Below, in pieces: positions 43,676 through 51,801 of a stretch of DNA of 64,000 nt (position 1 is its first letter; the number at the start of each line of letters is the position of its first letter). The position numbers were made by a program, and so were the translations under genes. The notes below the pieces were generated by a model that had not been told where the DNA came from, did no database searches, and saw only the letters and a program-made list of their open reading frames with translations. Origin of the DNA: Pseudomonas nitroreducens (GTDB lineage Bacteria > Pseudomonadota > Gammaproteobacteria > Pseudomonadales > Pseudomonadaceae); contig NZ_JACHLI010000007.1 in assembly GCF_014204515.1 (NCBI RefSeq), positions 186,001 to 250,000 of the forward strand. The letters are read 5' to 3'.

Positions 43676-45739
43676 TCAATGCTCCTTGTCGCCCTGCGCC
43701 AATAGCGGCAGCGGCGGGGAAATCTCGGCGGTCAGCGGCAGGCGGATGGTGAAGCAGGTGCCCATGCCCAACTCGGACTGCACTTCCATCTGCCCCTTGT
43801 GGTTGTTGGTGACGATGAAGTACGAGACCGACAGGCCCAGCCCGGTGCCCTGGCCGACTTCCTTGGTGGTGAAGAAGGGTTCGAAGATGCGCTTGCGCAC
43901 GTTCTCCGGCATGCCGCAGCCGTTGTCCTCCACCTGGATTTCCGCCCACGGCGGATTGAGCCGGGTGCGCAGGGTGATGCGGCCGTACTCGCCTTCCTCT
44001 TCGTCGTCGCGCAGGTGGATGGCCTGGGCGCCGTTCTTCAGCAGGTTGAGCAGCACCTGTTCGATCTCGTTGGCGATCACCGGCACCGGGCCCAGGCGCT
44101 GGTCGTACTCGTGGACGATCTCCAGCGACTTGAAGTCGAAGCCGCCGGTGAGGTCGAAGTCGTTGCCGGCGATCTCCACCGCCTGTTCCAGCAATGCCGG
44201 CAGCTCGCAGGCGGCCATCTGCCGGTGGCTGCGGCGGCTGAAGGAGAGCATGTGGGTGACGATCTTGGCGGCGCGGGAGCCGGCGTACTGGATGCCGTCC
44301 ATCAGCTTGGGAATCTCCCGCGCTTCCAGGTAGTGGTTCAGGTCGTCCAGGCGCACGCCCACTTCGCCGGCCACCTCGAGGTTCTTCGGCAGTTCCTGCG
44401 ACAGGCGCCGGCGGATGTTCTGCACGTTGTGCAGGATGGCGCCCAGCGGGTTGTTGATCTCGTGGGCCATGCCGGCGGCGAGACCGCCGACGGAGAGCAT
44501 CTTCTCCGACTGCACCATCATCTCTTCCATGCCCAGGCGGTCGGTGATGTCGTCGATGCGGATCACCGCGCCGCGGCCGGTGCCGCCCATCAATGGGTAG
44601 AAGGTCAGGGCGTAGTGGCGCGGGGCGTCGGTGAGGGCCCAGGTGACCCGCTCGACGCGCTCGACCTTGTGCTGCTCGGCGGCACGGGTGAGCTGCGGCA
44701 GGAACGGCTTGAGCGAGGGGAAGGCGAGGAACACCGGCTGGTTCACCGCGTCGTCCAGGCTGGTGCCGGAGAGCTGGCTGGCTTCCTGGTTCCACTGGGT
44801 GACGTAGAGCTGTTCGTCCACCGCGATCAGCGCCGAGGGCATGGAGTCGATGATGCTGTTGAGGTAGTGCTGGAAGCCGGTGAGCTTCTTCTCGATCTTG
44901 CTGCGCACCTGGACTTCCAGCTCCAGTTTGCGGTTCGAGCGGCGGGTTTCCTCGGCCAGCGACTGGGCCTGCTCGACGGCTTCCTGGGCATCGTCGCGGG
45001 CGCGCTTGAGCTGCTGCTCGCGGGCTTCGATGCGGGTCAGCATGGTGTTGAAGGCGTCGGCCAGGCGACCGATCTCGTCGGCGTTGCCGCGTTCGGCGCG
45101 CAGGGCGTAGTTCTCTTCGCGGGTGACCTGGCGCGACAGCTCTTCCAGGCTGCGGATCGGCCGGGTGATCAGGCGGCGGATCTGCTGGGCGATGAGCAGC
45201 CAGAGCAGCACCGACACGGCCAGGATCACCAGGCTGGCGGTGAGGGTGCCGGTGTAGAAGGCGCCGGGCAGCTCGCTGCTGGCTACCAGCAGCAGGTAGC
45301 CGCTGTTGCGACCGGCCTGGGGCAGCTCGAAGAGGGCGTTGAGGCGGTACTCGTGCTGGCGCCAGCGTTCCAGGTGGTCCAGGCGCTCGGGCAGGGCGAT
45401 GGGGCCGTTGCTCGGGGTCTGGGCGATGCGTTCGCCATTGCTGTCGTAGAGCGCGGCGGCGCGCAGCGGCTGGTAATCGTCCAGCTGGCGCAGCAGGACC
45501 TGGGCCTGGGTCGGCGAGGACAGGGCCGGTTCGCTTAGCGCCGGGTTGGCGATCAGTCGGCCGATGGTCTGCAGGGCCTGGGGCGCGACGCTGTCCTGGG
45601 AGATCCAGTAGGCCGCGCTGATGAAGGCAAGGTTGGCCACCAGCATCACAGTCGCCAGCAGCACCAGCAGGGCGGCGAGGATTTTCTGGCCGACCGGCAG
45701 GTCTTCCAGGCGCTGGCGCAGGTTCATGGGTGAAGGCAT
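43676..45739 (-). CDS. Membrane sensor histidine kinase with HAMP and PAS domains
   Basis: A 687-residue kinase. Two membrane helices (about 20-42 and 172-195) bracket a periplasmic sensor region. A HAMP domain (about 195-250), a coiled coil (about 245-300), a PAS domain (about 300-410) and the kinase core follow. The phospho-acceptor His is in GMAHEINNPLGAIL (about 432-445); ATP-binding boxes are LLKNGAQAIH, VEDNGCGMP and GQGTGLGLSVSYF. No helix-turn-helix partner is adjacent; the REC-GGDEF protein two genes upstream is a candidate partner. In P. aeruginosa the orthologue is, from memory, PA4398, linked to swarming and biofilm. An alternative start lies 4 codons in (MNLRQRLEDL). Confidence 0.92.
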   Translation of the reverse strand: MPSPMNLRQRLEDLPVGQKILAALLVLLATVMLVANLAFISAAYWISQDSVAPQALQTIGRLIANPALSEPALSSPTQAQVLLRQLDDYQPLRAAALYDSNGERIAQTPSNGPIALPERLDHLERWRQHEYRLNALFELPQAGRNSGYLLLVASSELPGAFYTGTLTASLVILAVSVLLWLLIAQQIRRLITRPIRSLEELSRQVTREENYALRAERGNADEIGRLADAFNTMLTRIEAREQQLKRARDDAQEAVEQAQSLAEETRRSNRKLELEVQVRSKIEKKLTGFQHYLNSIIDSMPSALIAVDEQLYVTQWNQEASQLSGTSLDDAVNQPVFLAFPSLKPFLPQLTRAAEQHKVERVERVTWALTDAPRHYALTFYPLMGGTGRGAVIRIDDITDRLGMEEMMVQSEKMLSVGGLAAGMAHEINNPLGAILHNVQNIRRRLSQELPKNLEVAGEVGVRLDDLNHYLEAREIPKLMDGIQYAGSRAAKIVTHMLSFSRRSHRQMAACELPALLEQAVEIAGNDFDLTGGFDFKSLEIVHEYDQRLGPVPVIANEIEQVLLNLLKNGAQAIHLRDDEEEGEYGRITLRTRLNPPWAEIQVEDNGCGMPENVRKRIFEPFFTTKEVGQGTGLGLSVSYFIVTNNHKGQMEVQSELGMGTCFTIRLPLTAEISPPLPLLAQGDKEH

Positions 45740-45787
45740 GGGCGCGTCAAGGAGAAAAACGGAAGAGGCGGGCAGGGTAGCCCGCCA

Positions 45788-46699
45788 TCAGTTGTCGGGC
45801 AATCCGCGCGCCACCAGGCAGGCGCGCAGTCGTTCGTGCAGCGCACGCAGCTGCGGCAGCCCCAGGTGCAGGCGCTCGCCCTCGCGGCAGGCATGGCCGA
45901 GCAGGTAGGCGATCTCGCTGCGCCGGCCCTGGGCGACGTCCTGGTACATGGAGGAGAAGTTCGCCGCGGTAGCCGCTATCACCCGCTCCACGTCGCCCTG
46001 CAGCTCCCTGGCGGCGGCGGGGTAGCCGGTGGCGTGGAGCAACTGGCCGAGTTCGTCGCACAGCCCGGCCACTTCCGCCGGATGGCTGGCCAGCTCGCCG
46101 TTGCGGCACTGGTGCAGCACCGTGAGCGGGTTGATCGCGCAGTTCAGTGCCAGCTTGCGCCACAGCCGTTCGAGGATGTCCTCGCTCCACTGCACGGGAA
46201 TCTCCGCGCGCTGCAGGTCGGCCAGCCAGTCCGGCGCGGGCCCGCCGGCTTCGTCGCCCAGCCAGGTCTGGCCCTGGCCGGCGAAGACCACGCGGAAGTC
46301 GGCCTCGCGGAACGCGCCTTCAGTGCTGGAGGCATACAGGCAGCGGGCACGCGGCAGGTGGGCGCTGACCGCCTGCTGGCTGCCCAGGCCGTTCTGCAGC
46401 AGGATCAATTCGGCGCCCGGAGCGAGGCGTGCAGCCACGCTGGCGGCGGCGGACTCGGCGTCATAGGCCTTGCAGGCCAGCAGCAGGCGCTGGATCGGCG
46501 CGCCCTGGGCGGCGGTTTCCGCCGGGATCGGGTAGAGGCTCGCGCGGCCGTCTTCCACCAGGGTGATGCCACCCAGGGCGCGGTAGGCATTGAGGCGCTG
46601 GCGGTCGCGCAGCAGCAGGCGCACCGGCAGGCCGGCGCGGAACAGGCGGGCGGCCCACAGACAGCCGAGGCTGCCGGCGCCGAGGATGGTCCAGGTCAT
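45788..46699 (-). CDS. panE: 2-dehydropantoate 2-reductase
   Basis: A 303-residue NADPH-dependent ketopantoate reductase of the pantothenate pathway. The Rossmann motif is ILGAGSLGCLWAARLFRAG (about 5-23), with LLACKAYDAESAA around residue 75. The catalytic Lys lies in LWRKLALNCAINPLTVL (about 172-188, KxxxN) and the substrate Glu/Ser region follows near YQDVAQGRRSEIAYL (about 245-259). Length equals E. coli PanE. It is in the middle of the minus-strand four-gene set, 48 bases upstream of the kinase gene. Other ketopantoate-reductase paralogues exist in pseudomonads, so this may not be the only one. Confidence 0.9.
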   Translation of the reverse strand: MTWTILGAGSLGCLWAARLFRAGLPVRLLLRDRQRLNAYRALGGITLVEDGRASLYPIPAETAAQGAPIQRLLLACKAYDAESAAASVAARLAPGAELILLQNGLGSQQAVSAHLPRARCLYASSTEGAFREADFRVVFAGQGQTWLGDEAGGPAPDWLADLQRAEIPVQWSEDILERLWRKLALNCAINPLTVLHQCRNGELASHPAEVAGLCDELGQLLHATGYPAAARELQGDVERVIAATAANFSSMYQDVAQGRRSEIAYLLGHACREGERLHLGLPQLRALHERLRACLVARGLPDN

Positions 46700-46736
46700 G
46701 GAGGGGACTTCGCAGTGACGGGGCGTACCGCGAAGT

Positions 46737-47702
46737 CTAGCGCAGGCCGGTCAGCCGGCTGGCATTGATTCGTCCGCTGGCATAGGCGTCGGGCAGCAGT
46801 GAACGGCCCTGCTGCATGAGCTGTTCGACCTCCAGCGGCAGCGCCTTGGCGTCCAGACCGACGAGGCTGATGCCGGCCTTGAGGGTGATGAAGCCCTCGC
46901 TGGTCTTGAAGGCCTTGAGGTTGAGCCCCTCGTGCAGCCGGCGGAAGCTGCTGGGCGAGCATTCCTGCAGGTCTTCGAGCAGGGTGATCAGGCCGAAGTG
47001 CTGGTCGTCCAGGCGCGCCAGCACGTCCAGCGGTCGCACCAGCTGCTGCAGGCGGCGGGCGACGCCGTGCAGCAGTTCGTTCTGGAACGACTGGCCGTGC
47101 TTCTGCCCCAATTCCACCAGCTCCGGCAGGCCGATGAGCATGTAGCACACGGCGCCGCCGCGGGATTCCACCTGGCGGATGCTGTCGGCCAGTTTCTGTT
47201 TCAGGTAGCGCTGGTTGCCCAGGCCGGTGGCACTGTCCACCAGGTTGCGCTGTTCCAGGCTGGTGATGTTCTCGGTGAGCAGGCGGTTTTCCATCAGCAG
47301 GCGCTGCAGGGTGTTGCTCAGGCGGTCGGCGGCCAGTACGCGGGGCACCAGTTGCTCGTTCATCGCCGACTTGCTGACGAAGTCGTCCACGCCGCGGTCG
47401 AAGGCTTCGGCCAGGGCGCTGTCGCCTTCCTTGCCGGTGAGCAGGATGATGTAGGTGTAGTGGTCGCCGCTCTCGTCGAGCTGACGCACCCGCGCGGTCA
47501 GTTCCAGGCCGTCCATCTCCGGCATCAGCCAGTCGGCGAGCAGCACGCTGACCGGGTGTTTCTCGAGGACTTCCAGGGCCTCGCTGGCGCTGCTGGCGAA
47601 GCGCACGTTCTGGTAGCCGGCCTGGCTCAGCGCGCGACCGATCATGGCGCTGGAGAACTTGGCGTCATCGACCACCAGGATGCTGAGATGGTTGGTAGGC
47701 AT
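46737..47702 (-). CDS. Response regulator with degenerate GGDEF domain
   Basis: A 321-residue protein. A receiver domain (about 1-125) has the acidic pocket VVDDAKF (Asp about 11-12), the phospho-acceptor Asp in LLADWLMPEMDG (about residue 57) and Lys in FVSKSAM. A coiled-coil linker (about 130-165) leads to a GGDEF-like domain (about 165-321). The signature GGDEF is replaced by DDQHF (in ARLDDQHFGLI), so cyclic di-GMP synthesis is not expected. From memory the P. aeruginosa homologue PA4396 also lacks the signature. It leads the operon with panE, the sensor kinase and the adenosyltransferase. Confidence 0.92.
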   Translation of the reverse strand: MPTNHLSILVVDDAKFSSAMIGRALSQAGYQNVRFASSASEALEVLEKHPVSVLLADWLMPEMDGLELTARVRQLDESGDHYTYIILLTGKEGDSALAEAFDRGVDDFVSKSAMNEQLVPRVLAADRLSNTLQRLLMENRLLTENITSLEQRNLVDSATGLGNQRYLKQKLADSIRQVESRGGAVCYMLIGLPELVELGQKHGQSFQNELLHGVARRLQQLVRPLDVLARLDDQHFGLITLLEDLQECSPSSFRRLHEGLNLKAFKTSEGFITLKAGISLVGLDAKALPLEVEQLMQQGRSLLPDAYASGRINASRLTGLR

Positions 47703-47774
47703 GGATTGTCTCGGAAACGGATAGGAAATGCCGGCTCTGGGCGTCAGAGGCCGGGCGCGGTCTTGTCTGTCAGT

Positions 47775-47780
47775 TATAAT
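47775..47780 (+). promoter_or_regulatory. -10 element of yajQ promoter
   Basis: A perfect TATAAT at 47775-47780 lies 78 bases before the yajQ start. No good -35 at 16-18 bases was found. Confidence 0.45.
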
Positions 47781-47857
47781 GACCGCGCATTTTTATCGTC
47801 AAGCCAGGCTCGATGCTGACTGTGAACCGCATCGCGCCGTCCATCTGGAGAGATGTC

Positions 47858-48337
47858 ATGCCTTCGTTCGACGTGGTGTCCGAACTGGACAAACACGAAC
47901 TGACCAACGCCTTGGATAACGCCACCAAGGAACTGGACCGCCGTTTCGACCTGAAGGGCAAGTGCAGCTTCGAGGCCAAGGAAAAGTCCATCACCCTGAC
48001 CGCCGAGGCGGATTTCATGCTCGAGCAGATGCTCGACATTCTTCGCTCCAGCCTGGTCAAACGCAAGATTGACGCGCAGTGCATGGAGATCAAGGATTCC
48101 TTCGCCTCCGGCAAGGTGGTCAAGCAGGAAGTCGATTTCCGCGAGGGCATCGACAAGGACCTGGCGAAGAAGATTGTCGCCCTGATCAAGGACAAGAAGC
48201 TCAAGGTCCAGGCCGCCATCCAGGGCGAGCAGGTACGTGTCACCGGCAAGAAGCGCGACGACCTGCAGGAAGCCATTGCGCTGCTGCGCGGTGAGTCCCT
48301 GGGCATGCCGCTGCAGTTCAACAACTTCCGCGACTGA
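47858..48337 (+). CDS. yajQ: YajQ family nucleotide-binding protein
   Basis: A 159-residue protein with two ferredoxin-like halves. YajQ-family members bind cyclic di-GMP in some bacteria and act with LysR regulators; they also bind GTP/ATP and tRNA. Characteristic segments are PSFDVVSELDKHELTNALDNA (about 2-22), RFDLKGKCSFEAKEKSITL, QEVDFREGIDKDLAKKIVALIK (about 90-111) and VRVTGKKRDDLQEAIALLR. The ATG at 47858 is preceded by TGGAGAG; the frame is open 15 codons upstream without conservation. Transcribed alone, with a terminator after it. Confidence 0.95.
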   Translation: MPSFDVVSELDKHELTNALDNATKELDRRFDLKGKCSFEAKEKSITLTAEADFMLEQMLDILRSSLVKRKIDAQCMEIKDSFASGKVVKQEVDFREGIDKDLAKKIVALIKDKKLKVQAAIQGEQVRVTGKKRDDLQEAIALLRGESLGMPLQFNNFRD

Positions 48338-48417
48338 TCTGCGCTGCCGACTGCACCGCTGCGGAACCTCAACGCCCTTGTGGCGTCGCAGTTAGAGAGT
48401 CGCTCGGCGAACACCCG

Positions 48418-48450
48418 ACCGCCATGGCTTGCCATGGCGGTTTTGTTTTT
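48418..48450 (+). terminator. Terminator after yajQ
   Basis: CCGCCATGGC (48419-48428) pairs with GCCATGGCGG (48431-48440), followed by TTTTGTTTTT. It lies about 80 bases after the stop codon and 40 bases before the mscS start. Confidence 0.8.
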
Positions 48451-48480
48451 GGAATGGCAATAGACAAGGGGCCTGCACCT

Positions 48481-49326
48481 ATGGATATGAATTACGAGCA
48501 GATGATGAACAGCGCGGAGGCCTGGACTCCGATAGCCCTGGCCTACCTGGGCAATGCCCTGCTGGCGCTGCTGACCCTGCTGATCGGCTGGTGGGTGATC
48601 AACCTGTTCACCCGCCGCGTGGGCGGGATGCTGTCCACCAAGCATGTGGACAAGACGCTACAGGGCTTCATCGGCAGCATGGTCAACATCATCCTGAAGA
48701 TCCTGCTGATGGTCAGCGTGGCCTCGATGATCGGCATCCAGACCACCAGCTTCGTTGCCGCCATTGGTGCCGCCGGCCTGGCCATCGGCCTGGCGCTGCA
48801 GGGCAGCCTGTCGAACTTCGCCGGCGGCGTGTTGATCCTGCTGTTCCGCCCGTTCAAGATCGGCGACTGGATCGAGGCCCAGGGCGTGTCCGGCACCGTG
48901 GACAACATCATGATTTTCCACACCGTGCTGCGTACCGGTGACAACCGCACCGTCATCGTGCCCAACGGCGCGCTGTCCAACGGCATCATCACCAACACCT
49001 CGACGCAGACCACCCGCCAGGTGACCTTCGACGTGAAGCTCGCCTACGACGCCGACCTGGACAGCGCCCGCGCCATCCTCAAGGAGTTGGCGGACGATCC
49101 GCGCGTGCTCAAGTCGCCGGCGCCGGTGGTGGTGGTCGCCGGCCTGGGCGAGAACTCGGTGACCCTGTCGCTGCGTCTGTGGACCGCCAACTCGGATTAC
49201 TGGGCGGTGACCTTCATGCTCAATGAGCAGGTGCGCCTGCGTCTGCTCGACAGCAGCATCGACCTGGCACCGAGCAAGGTGGTGCGCGTGGTCAAGGGCG
49301 AAGAGGATTCCGTGCTGGCGGATTGA
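48481..49326 (+). CDS. mscS: Small-conductance mechanosensitive channel MscS
   Basis: A 281-residue channel that opens under membrane tension to release solutes in hypo-osmotic shock. Three membrane helices fill residues about 20-125; the pore-lining TM3 is the Ala/Gly-rich VAAIGAAGLAIGLALQGSLSNF (about 90-111). The beta domain starts with FRPFKIGDWIEAQGVSGTV and the C-terminal cage domain follows. Length is close to E. coli MscS (286). The ATG at 48481 has AAGGGG upstream; an ATG 9 codons earlier is an alternative. Confidence 0.94.
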   Translation: MDMNYEQMMNSAEAWTPIALAYLGNALLALLTLLIGWWVINLFTRRVGGMLSTKHVDKTLQGFIGSMVNIILKILLMVSVASMIGIQTTSFVAAIGAAGLAIGLALQGSLSNFAGGVLILLFRPFKIGDWIEAQGVSGTVDNIMIFHTVLRTGDNRTVIVPNGALSNGIITNTSTQTTRQVTFDVKLAYDADLDSARAILKELADDPRVLKSPAPVVVVAGLGENSVTLSLRLWTANSDYWAVTFMLNEQVRLRLLDSSIDLAPSKVVRVVKGEEDSVLAD

Positions 49327-49343
49327 TCGATGGCATGGACATG

Positions 49344-49371
49344 AAAAAGGCCGGCATTCGCCGGCCTTTTT
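49344..49371. terminator. Bidirectional terminator between mscS and ampG
   Basis: AAAAAGGCCGGC (49344-49355) pairs with GCCGGCCTTTTT (49360-49371) around ATTC, usable in both directions by the convergent genes. Confidence 0.9.
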
Positions 49372-49384
49372 CATGTCTGCTGGA

Positions 49385-51184
49385 TCAGTTGCGCTCTGCG
49401 CTGGGCTGTTGCGTCGGAGCTTCTTCGCTGGCGCCGTTGGTCAGGTCGTTGCTGCGGCGCAGCCACAGCCAGCCGATCAGCAGCAGGGTCGGTACTCCGA
49501 GCAGGGCAGTGACGAAGAAGAAGCGCTCGTAGCCCATGCTTTCGACCATGGTGCCGGAATAGCCGCCGATGAAGCGCGGCAGCAGCAGCATGGTGGAGCT
49601 GAGCATGGCGTACTGGGTGGCGGAGAACTTCAGGTTGGTCAGGCTCGACAGGTAGGCGACGAAGGCCGAGGTGGCCAGGCCGCCACTGAAGTTGTCGAGC
49701 ATGATGGTCACCACCAGCATGGTGACGTGGGGCTCCAGCGCGCCGAGCAGGGTGAACACGCTCTGGCCGAGCAGGTGCGGATCGTCGATGGCGCCCATCT
49801 GCGCCAGGACGGCGAACAGCAGGTTGGTCCCGGCCGAGGCCGCGCCACCGATGAACAGGATCGGCAGGATGCTGAAGCGGGCGATCAGCACACCGCCGGC
49901 CGCGGCGCCCACCAGGGTCATGATCACCCCGAACAGCTTGCTGACGGTGGCGATGGTGTCCTTGGAGAAGCCCATGTCGATGTAGAACACGCTGGCCATG
50001 GTGCCCATGACGGTGTCGGACATCCGGTAGGTGGAGATCAGCCCGAGCAGCAGCAGTGCCTGCCAGCGGTAGCGGCGGACGAACTCGGTGATCGGCGTCA
50101 GCACCGGCGCCATCAGCAGGCGTCCGGGCGCGGAGATGCAGCTCAGCGAGATCAGCAGGTAGAGGATCGCCAGCCACCACTTGCCGGCTTCGGCCATGTT
50201 GATGAAGGCGGTGCCGGTGACCAGCAGGATGATCAGCACGATCACCGAGACGGCCTGGTGGACGAAGTCGAACTGCGGCAGGCCGCGGCCGTGCACGGCG
50301 AGCAGCAGCGGGCGGCGCACCTTCGACAGCAGCTCGCGCACCGGGCGGATCTGCCGGCGGCCGTGGGGCGTCATGCAGATGCCGATGAAGATGCCGTACA
50401 GCGCGGCACGCGGCCATGCCTGGGCGGTCAGCGCGGTGAGCATGGCCGGCACCGAGATCAGCAGCACCAGCAGGGTCAGCACCGAGAGCAGCTGGTGATT
50501 GAAGGCGAAAGCCGAGCTGCCGGCCTGCGGCTGCACGTTCACCGGCGGCTCTTTCATCAGCAGGGTGGTGATCAGGCCGGGCAGGATGGCCAGCGCGCAC
50601 ACCGCGTAGGTCAGCGCCCAGGCCGACTGGCTGTAGTGCAGGACGCTGGAGCCGGCCCATTCGGCGAGGAACAGCACGCCGGCGGTGGCGAACAGCACGG
50701 CGACCCGGTAGCCGGTCATGTAGCAGGCGGCCAGCGCGGCCTGGCGGGTGTTCTCGGCGATTTCCAGGCGATACGCATCGATGGCGATGTCCTGGGTGGC
50801 CGAGGCGAACGCCACCACCATCGCCAGGGCGATCAGCCAGTTCAGGTGCGATTGCGGGTTGCACAGCGCCATGCCCAGCAGGCCGATGGCGATCAGCCCC
50901 TGGGAGAACACCAGCCAGGAGCGGCGTCGGCCCAGGCGGCCGATGAAGGGCAGGCGCCATTGGTCGAGCATCGGCGACCAGACCCACTTGAAGGCGTAGA
51001 CCAGCCCGATCCAGCTGGCGAAGCCGATGGTTTCCCGGGCGACTCCCGCTTCACGCAGCCACACCGAGAGGGTGGAGAGCACCAGCATGTACGGCAGGCC
51101 GGCGGCGAAACCCAGCAGCAAAAGCGCGAGGCTGGCGGGAGACTTGTAGGCAATCCATGCCTCTCGCCAGGAGTGCTCTTTCAT
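49385..51184 (-). CDS. ampG: Muropeptide permease AmpG
   Basis: A 599-residue major-facilitator transporter that imports GlcNAc-anhydro-MurNAc peptides for cell-wall recycling; its substrates also control AmpC beta-lactamase induction through AmpR. Around 14 membrane helices are seen, with family blocks LLLGFAAGLPYMLVLSTLSVWLREAGV (in parts, about 20-46), FASWIGLVYAFKWVWSPMLDQ and ATQDIAIDAYRLEI (about 135-148). The Pseudomonas protein is about 100 residues longer than E. coli AmpG, as here. The start MKEHSWREAW at 51184 fits the family; the frame upstream is inside the preceding gene's spacer. The ATL gene lies 40 bases upstream. Confidence 0.94.
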   Translation of the reverse strand: MKEHSWREAWIAYKSPASLALLLLGFAAGLPYMLVLSTLSVWLREAGVARETIGFASWIGLVYAFKWVWSPMLDQWRLPFIGRLGRRRSWLVFSQGLIAIGLLGMALCNPQSHLNWLIALAMVVAFASATQDIAIDAYRLEIAENTRQAALAACYMTGYRVAVLFATAGVLFLAEWAGSSVLHYSQSAWALTYAVCALAILPGLITTLLMKEPPVNVQPQAGSSAFAFNHQLLSVLTLLVLLISVPAMLTALTAQAWPRAALYGIFIGICMTPHGRRQIRPVRELLSKVRRPLLLAVHGRGLPQFDFVHQAVSVIVLIILLVTGTAFINMAEAGKWWLAILYLLISLSCISAPGRLLMAPVLTPITEFVRRYRWQALLLLGLISTYRMSDTVMGTMASVFYIDMGFSKDTIATVSKLFGVIMTLVGAAAGGVLIARFSILPILFIGGAASAGTNLLFAVLAQMGAIDDPHLLGQSVFTLLGALEPHVTMLVVTIMLDNFSGGLATSAFVAYLSSLTNLKFSATQYAMLSSTMLLLPRFIGGYSGTMVESMGYERFFFVTALLGVPTLLLIGWLWLRRSNDLTNGASEEAPTQQPSAERN

Positions 51185-51224
51185 GGGGGGATGTTTTCCA
51201 GCAGGACGAAAAATTACGCGAACT

Positions 51225-51608
51225 CTACTCGGACTGCTCACCGCTAGGCCAGCCGTGCCGACGTATGTCCACCCGATCGTTATGGATTCTGACACCCTCG
51301 GCACGCAATCGTGCGCGTTGCTCGTTACCCGAGACGGTGCCGATCGGCAGGCTGATGCGTCCGCCAGCGGCTATCACCCGATGCCAGGGCAGGCGCGTGC
51401 CGTCGGGCAATTGGCTCATGACCCGGCCCACCAGGCGCGCGGCGCGGCCCAGGCCGGCCAGGCGGGCGACATCGCCGTAGGTGATCACGCAGCCCTCGGG
51501 TACCTGGGCGATCACCAGGAAGATCGCCTCGCGGCGCACCTGCAGGCTTTCCAGGCCGAGATCGGCGGGAGGGGAGCCGGCGGGCCGGCGGGACTTGGGA
51601 TTGGGCAT
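51225..51608 (-). CDS. Alkyltransferase-like DNA repair protein (ATL)
   Basis: A 127-residue member of the methylguanine methyltransferase fold. Where true methyltransferases have PCHRV with the acceptor Cys, this has PWHRV (in RLPWHRVIAAGGR), the mark of ATL proteins, which bind O6-alkylguanine and hand it to nucleotide-excision repair without removing the alkyl group. The helix-turn-helix part is YGDVARLAGLGRAARLVGRVM. Start at 51608 (MPNPKSRRP) gives the same size as E. coli YbaZ; ATG at 51644 is possible. It is upstream of ampG on the same strand, and divergent from the DUF481 gene. Confidence 0.88.
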   Translation of the reverse strand: MPNPKSRRPAGSPPADLGLESLQVRREAIFLVIAQVPEGCVITYGDVARLAGLGRAARLVGRVMSQLPDGTRLPWHRVIAAGGRISLPIGTVSGNEQRARLRAEGVRIHNDRVDIRRHGWPSGEQSE

Positions 51609-51733
51609 CGAAAGCGTCGTGGTAGACAGGCCGATGGTCAGCATATCCGCTGGCGCAGGACTGACAAATCGGAAAATTCCTGAGACCCATCTGTCAGGGA
51701 TGGTGAACTCCCTGCATCTCGGCCGGTCAGTCG

Positions 51734-51761
51734 TTGCTCTAGTGTCGGGTATCTGGATAAT
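51734..51761 (+). promoter_or_regulatory. Candidate promoter of the DUF481 gene
   Basis: TTGCTC (51734-51739), 16-base spacer and GATAAT (51756-51761), about 40 bases before the ATG at 51802. Inferred by eye. Confidence 0.45.
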
Positions 51762-51801
51762 GCCCGGCTTTTTGCCCACTCAGTCCAGTTGAATCCGACT
51801 C

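Noticed and set aside
49223..51247. 674-codon plus-strand frame opposite ampG
   Set aside because: It is the reverse of AmpG, with long Gln/Gly/His runs and no domain.
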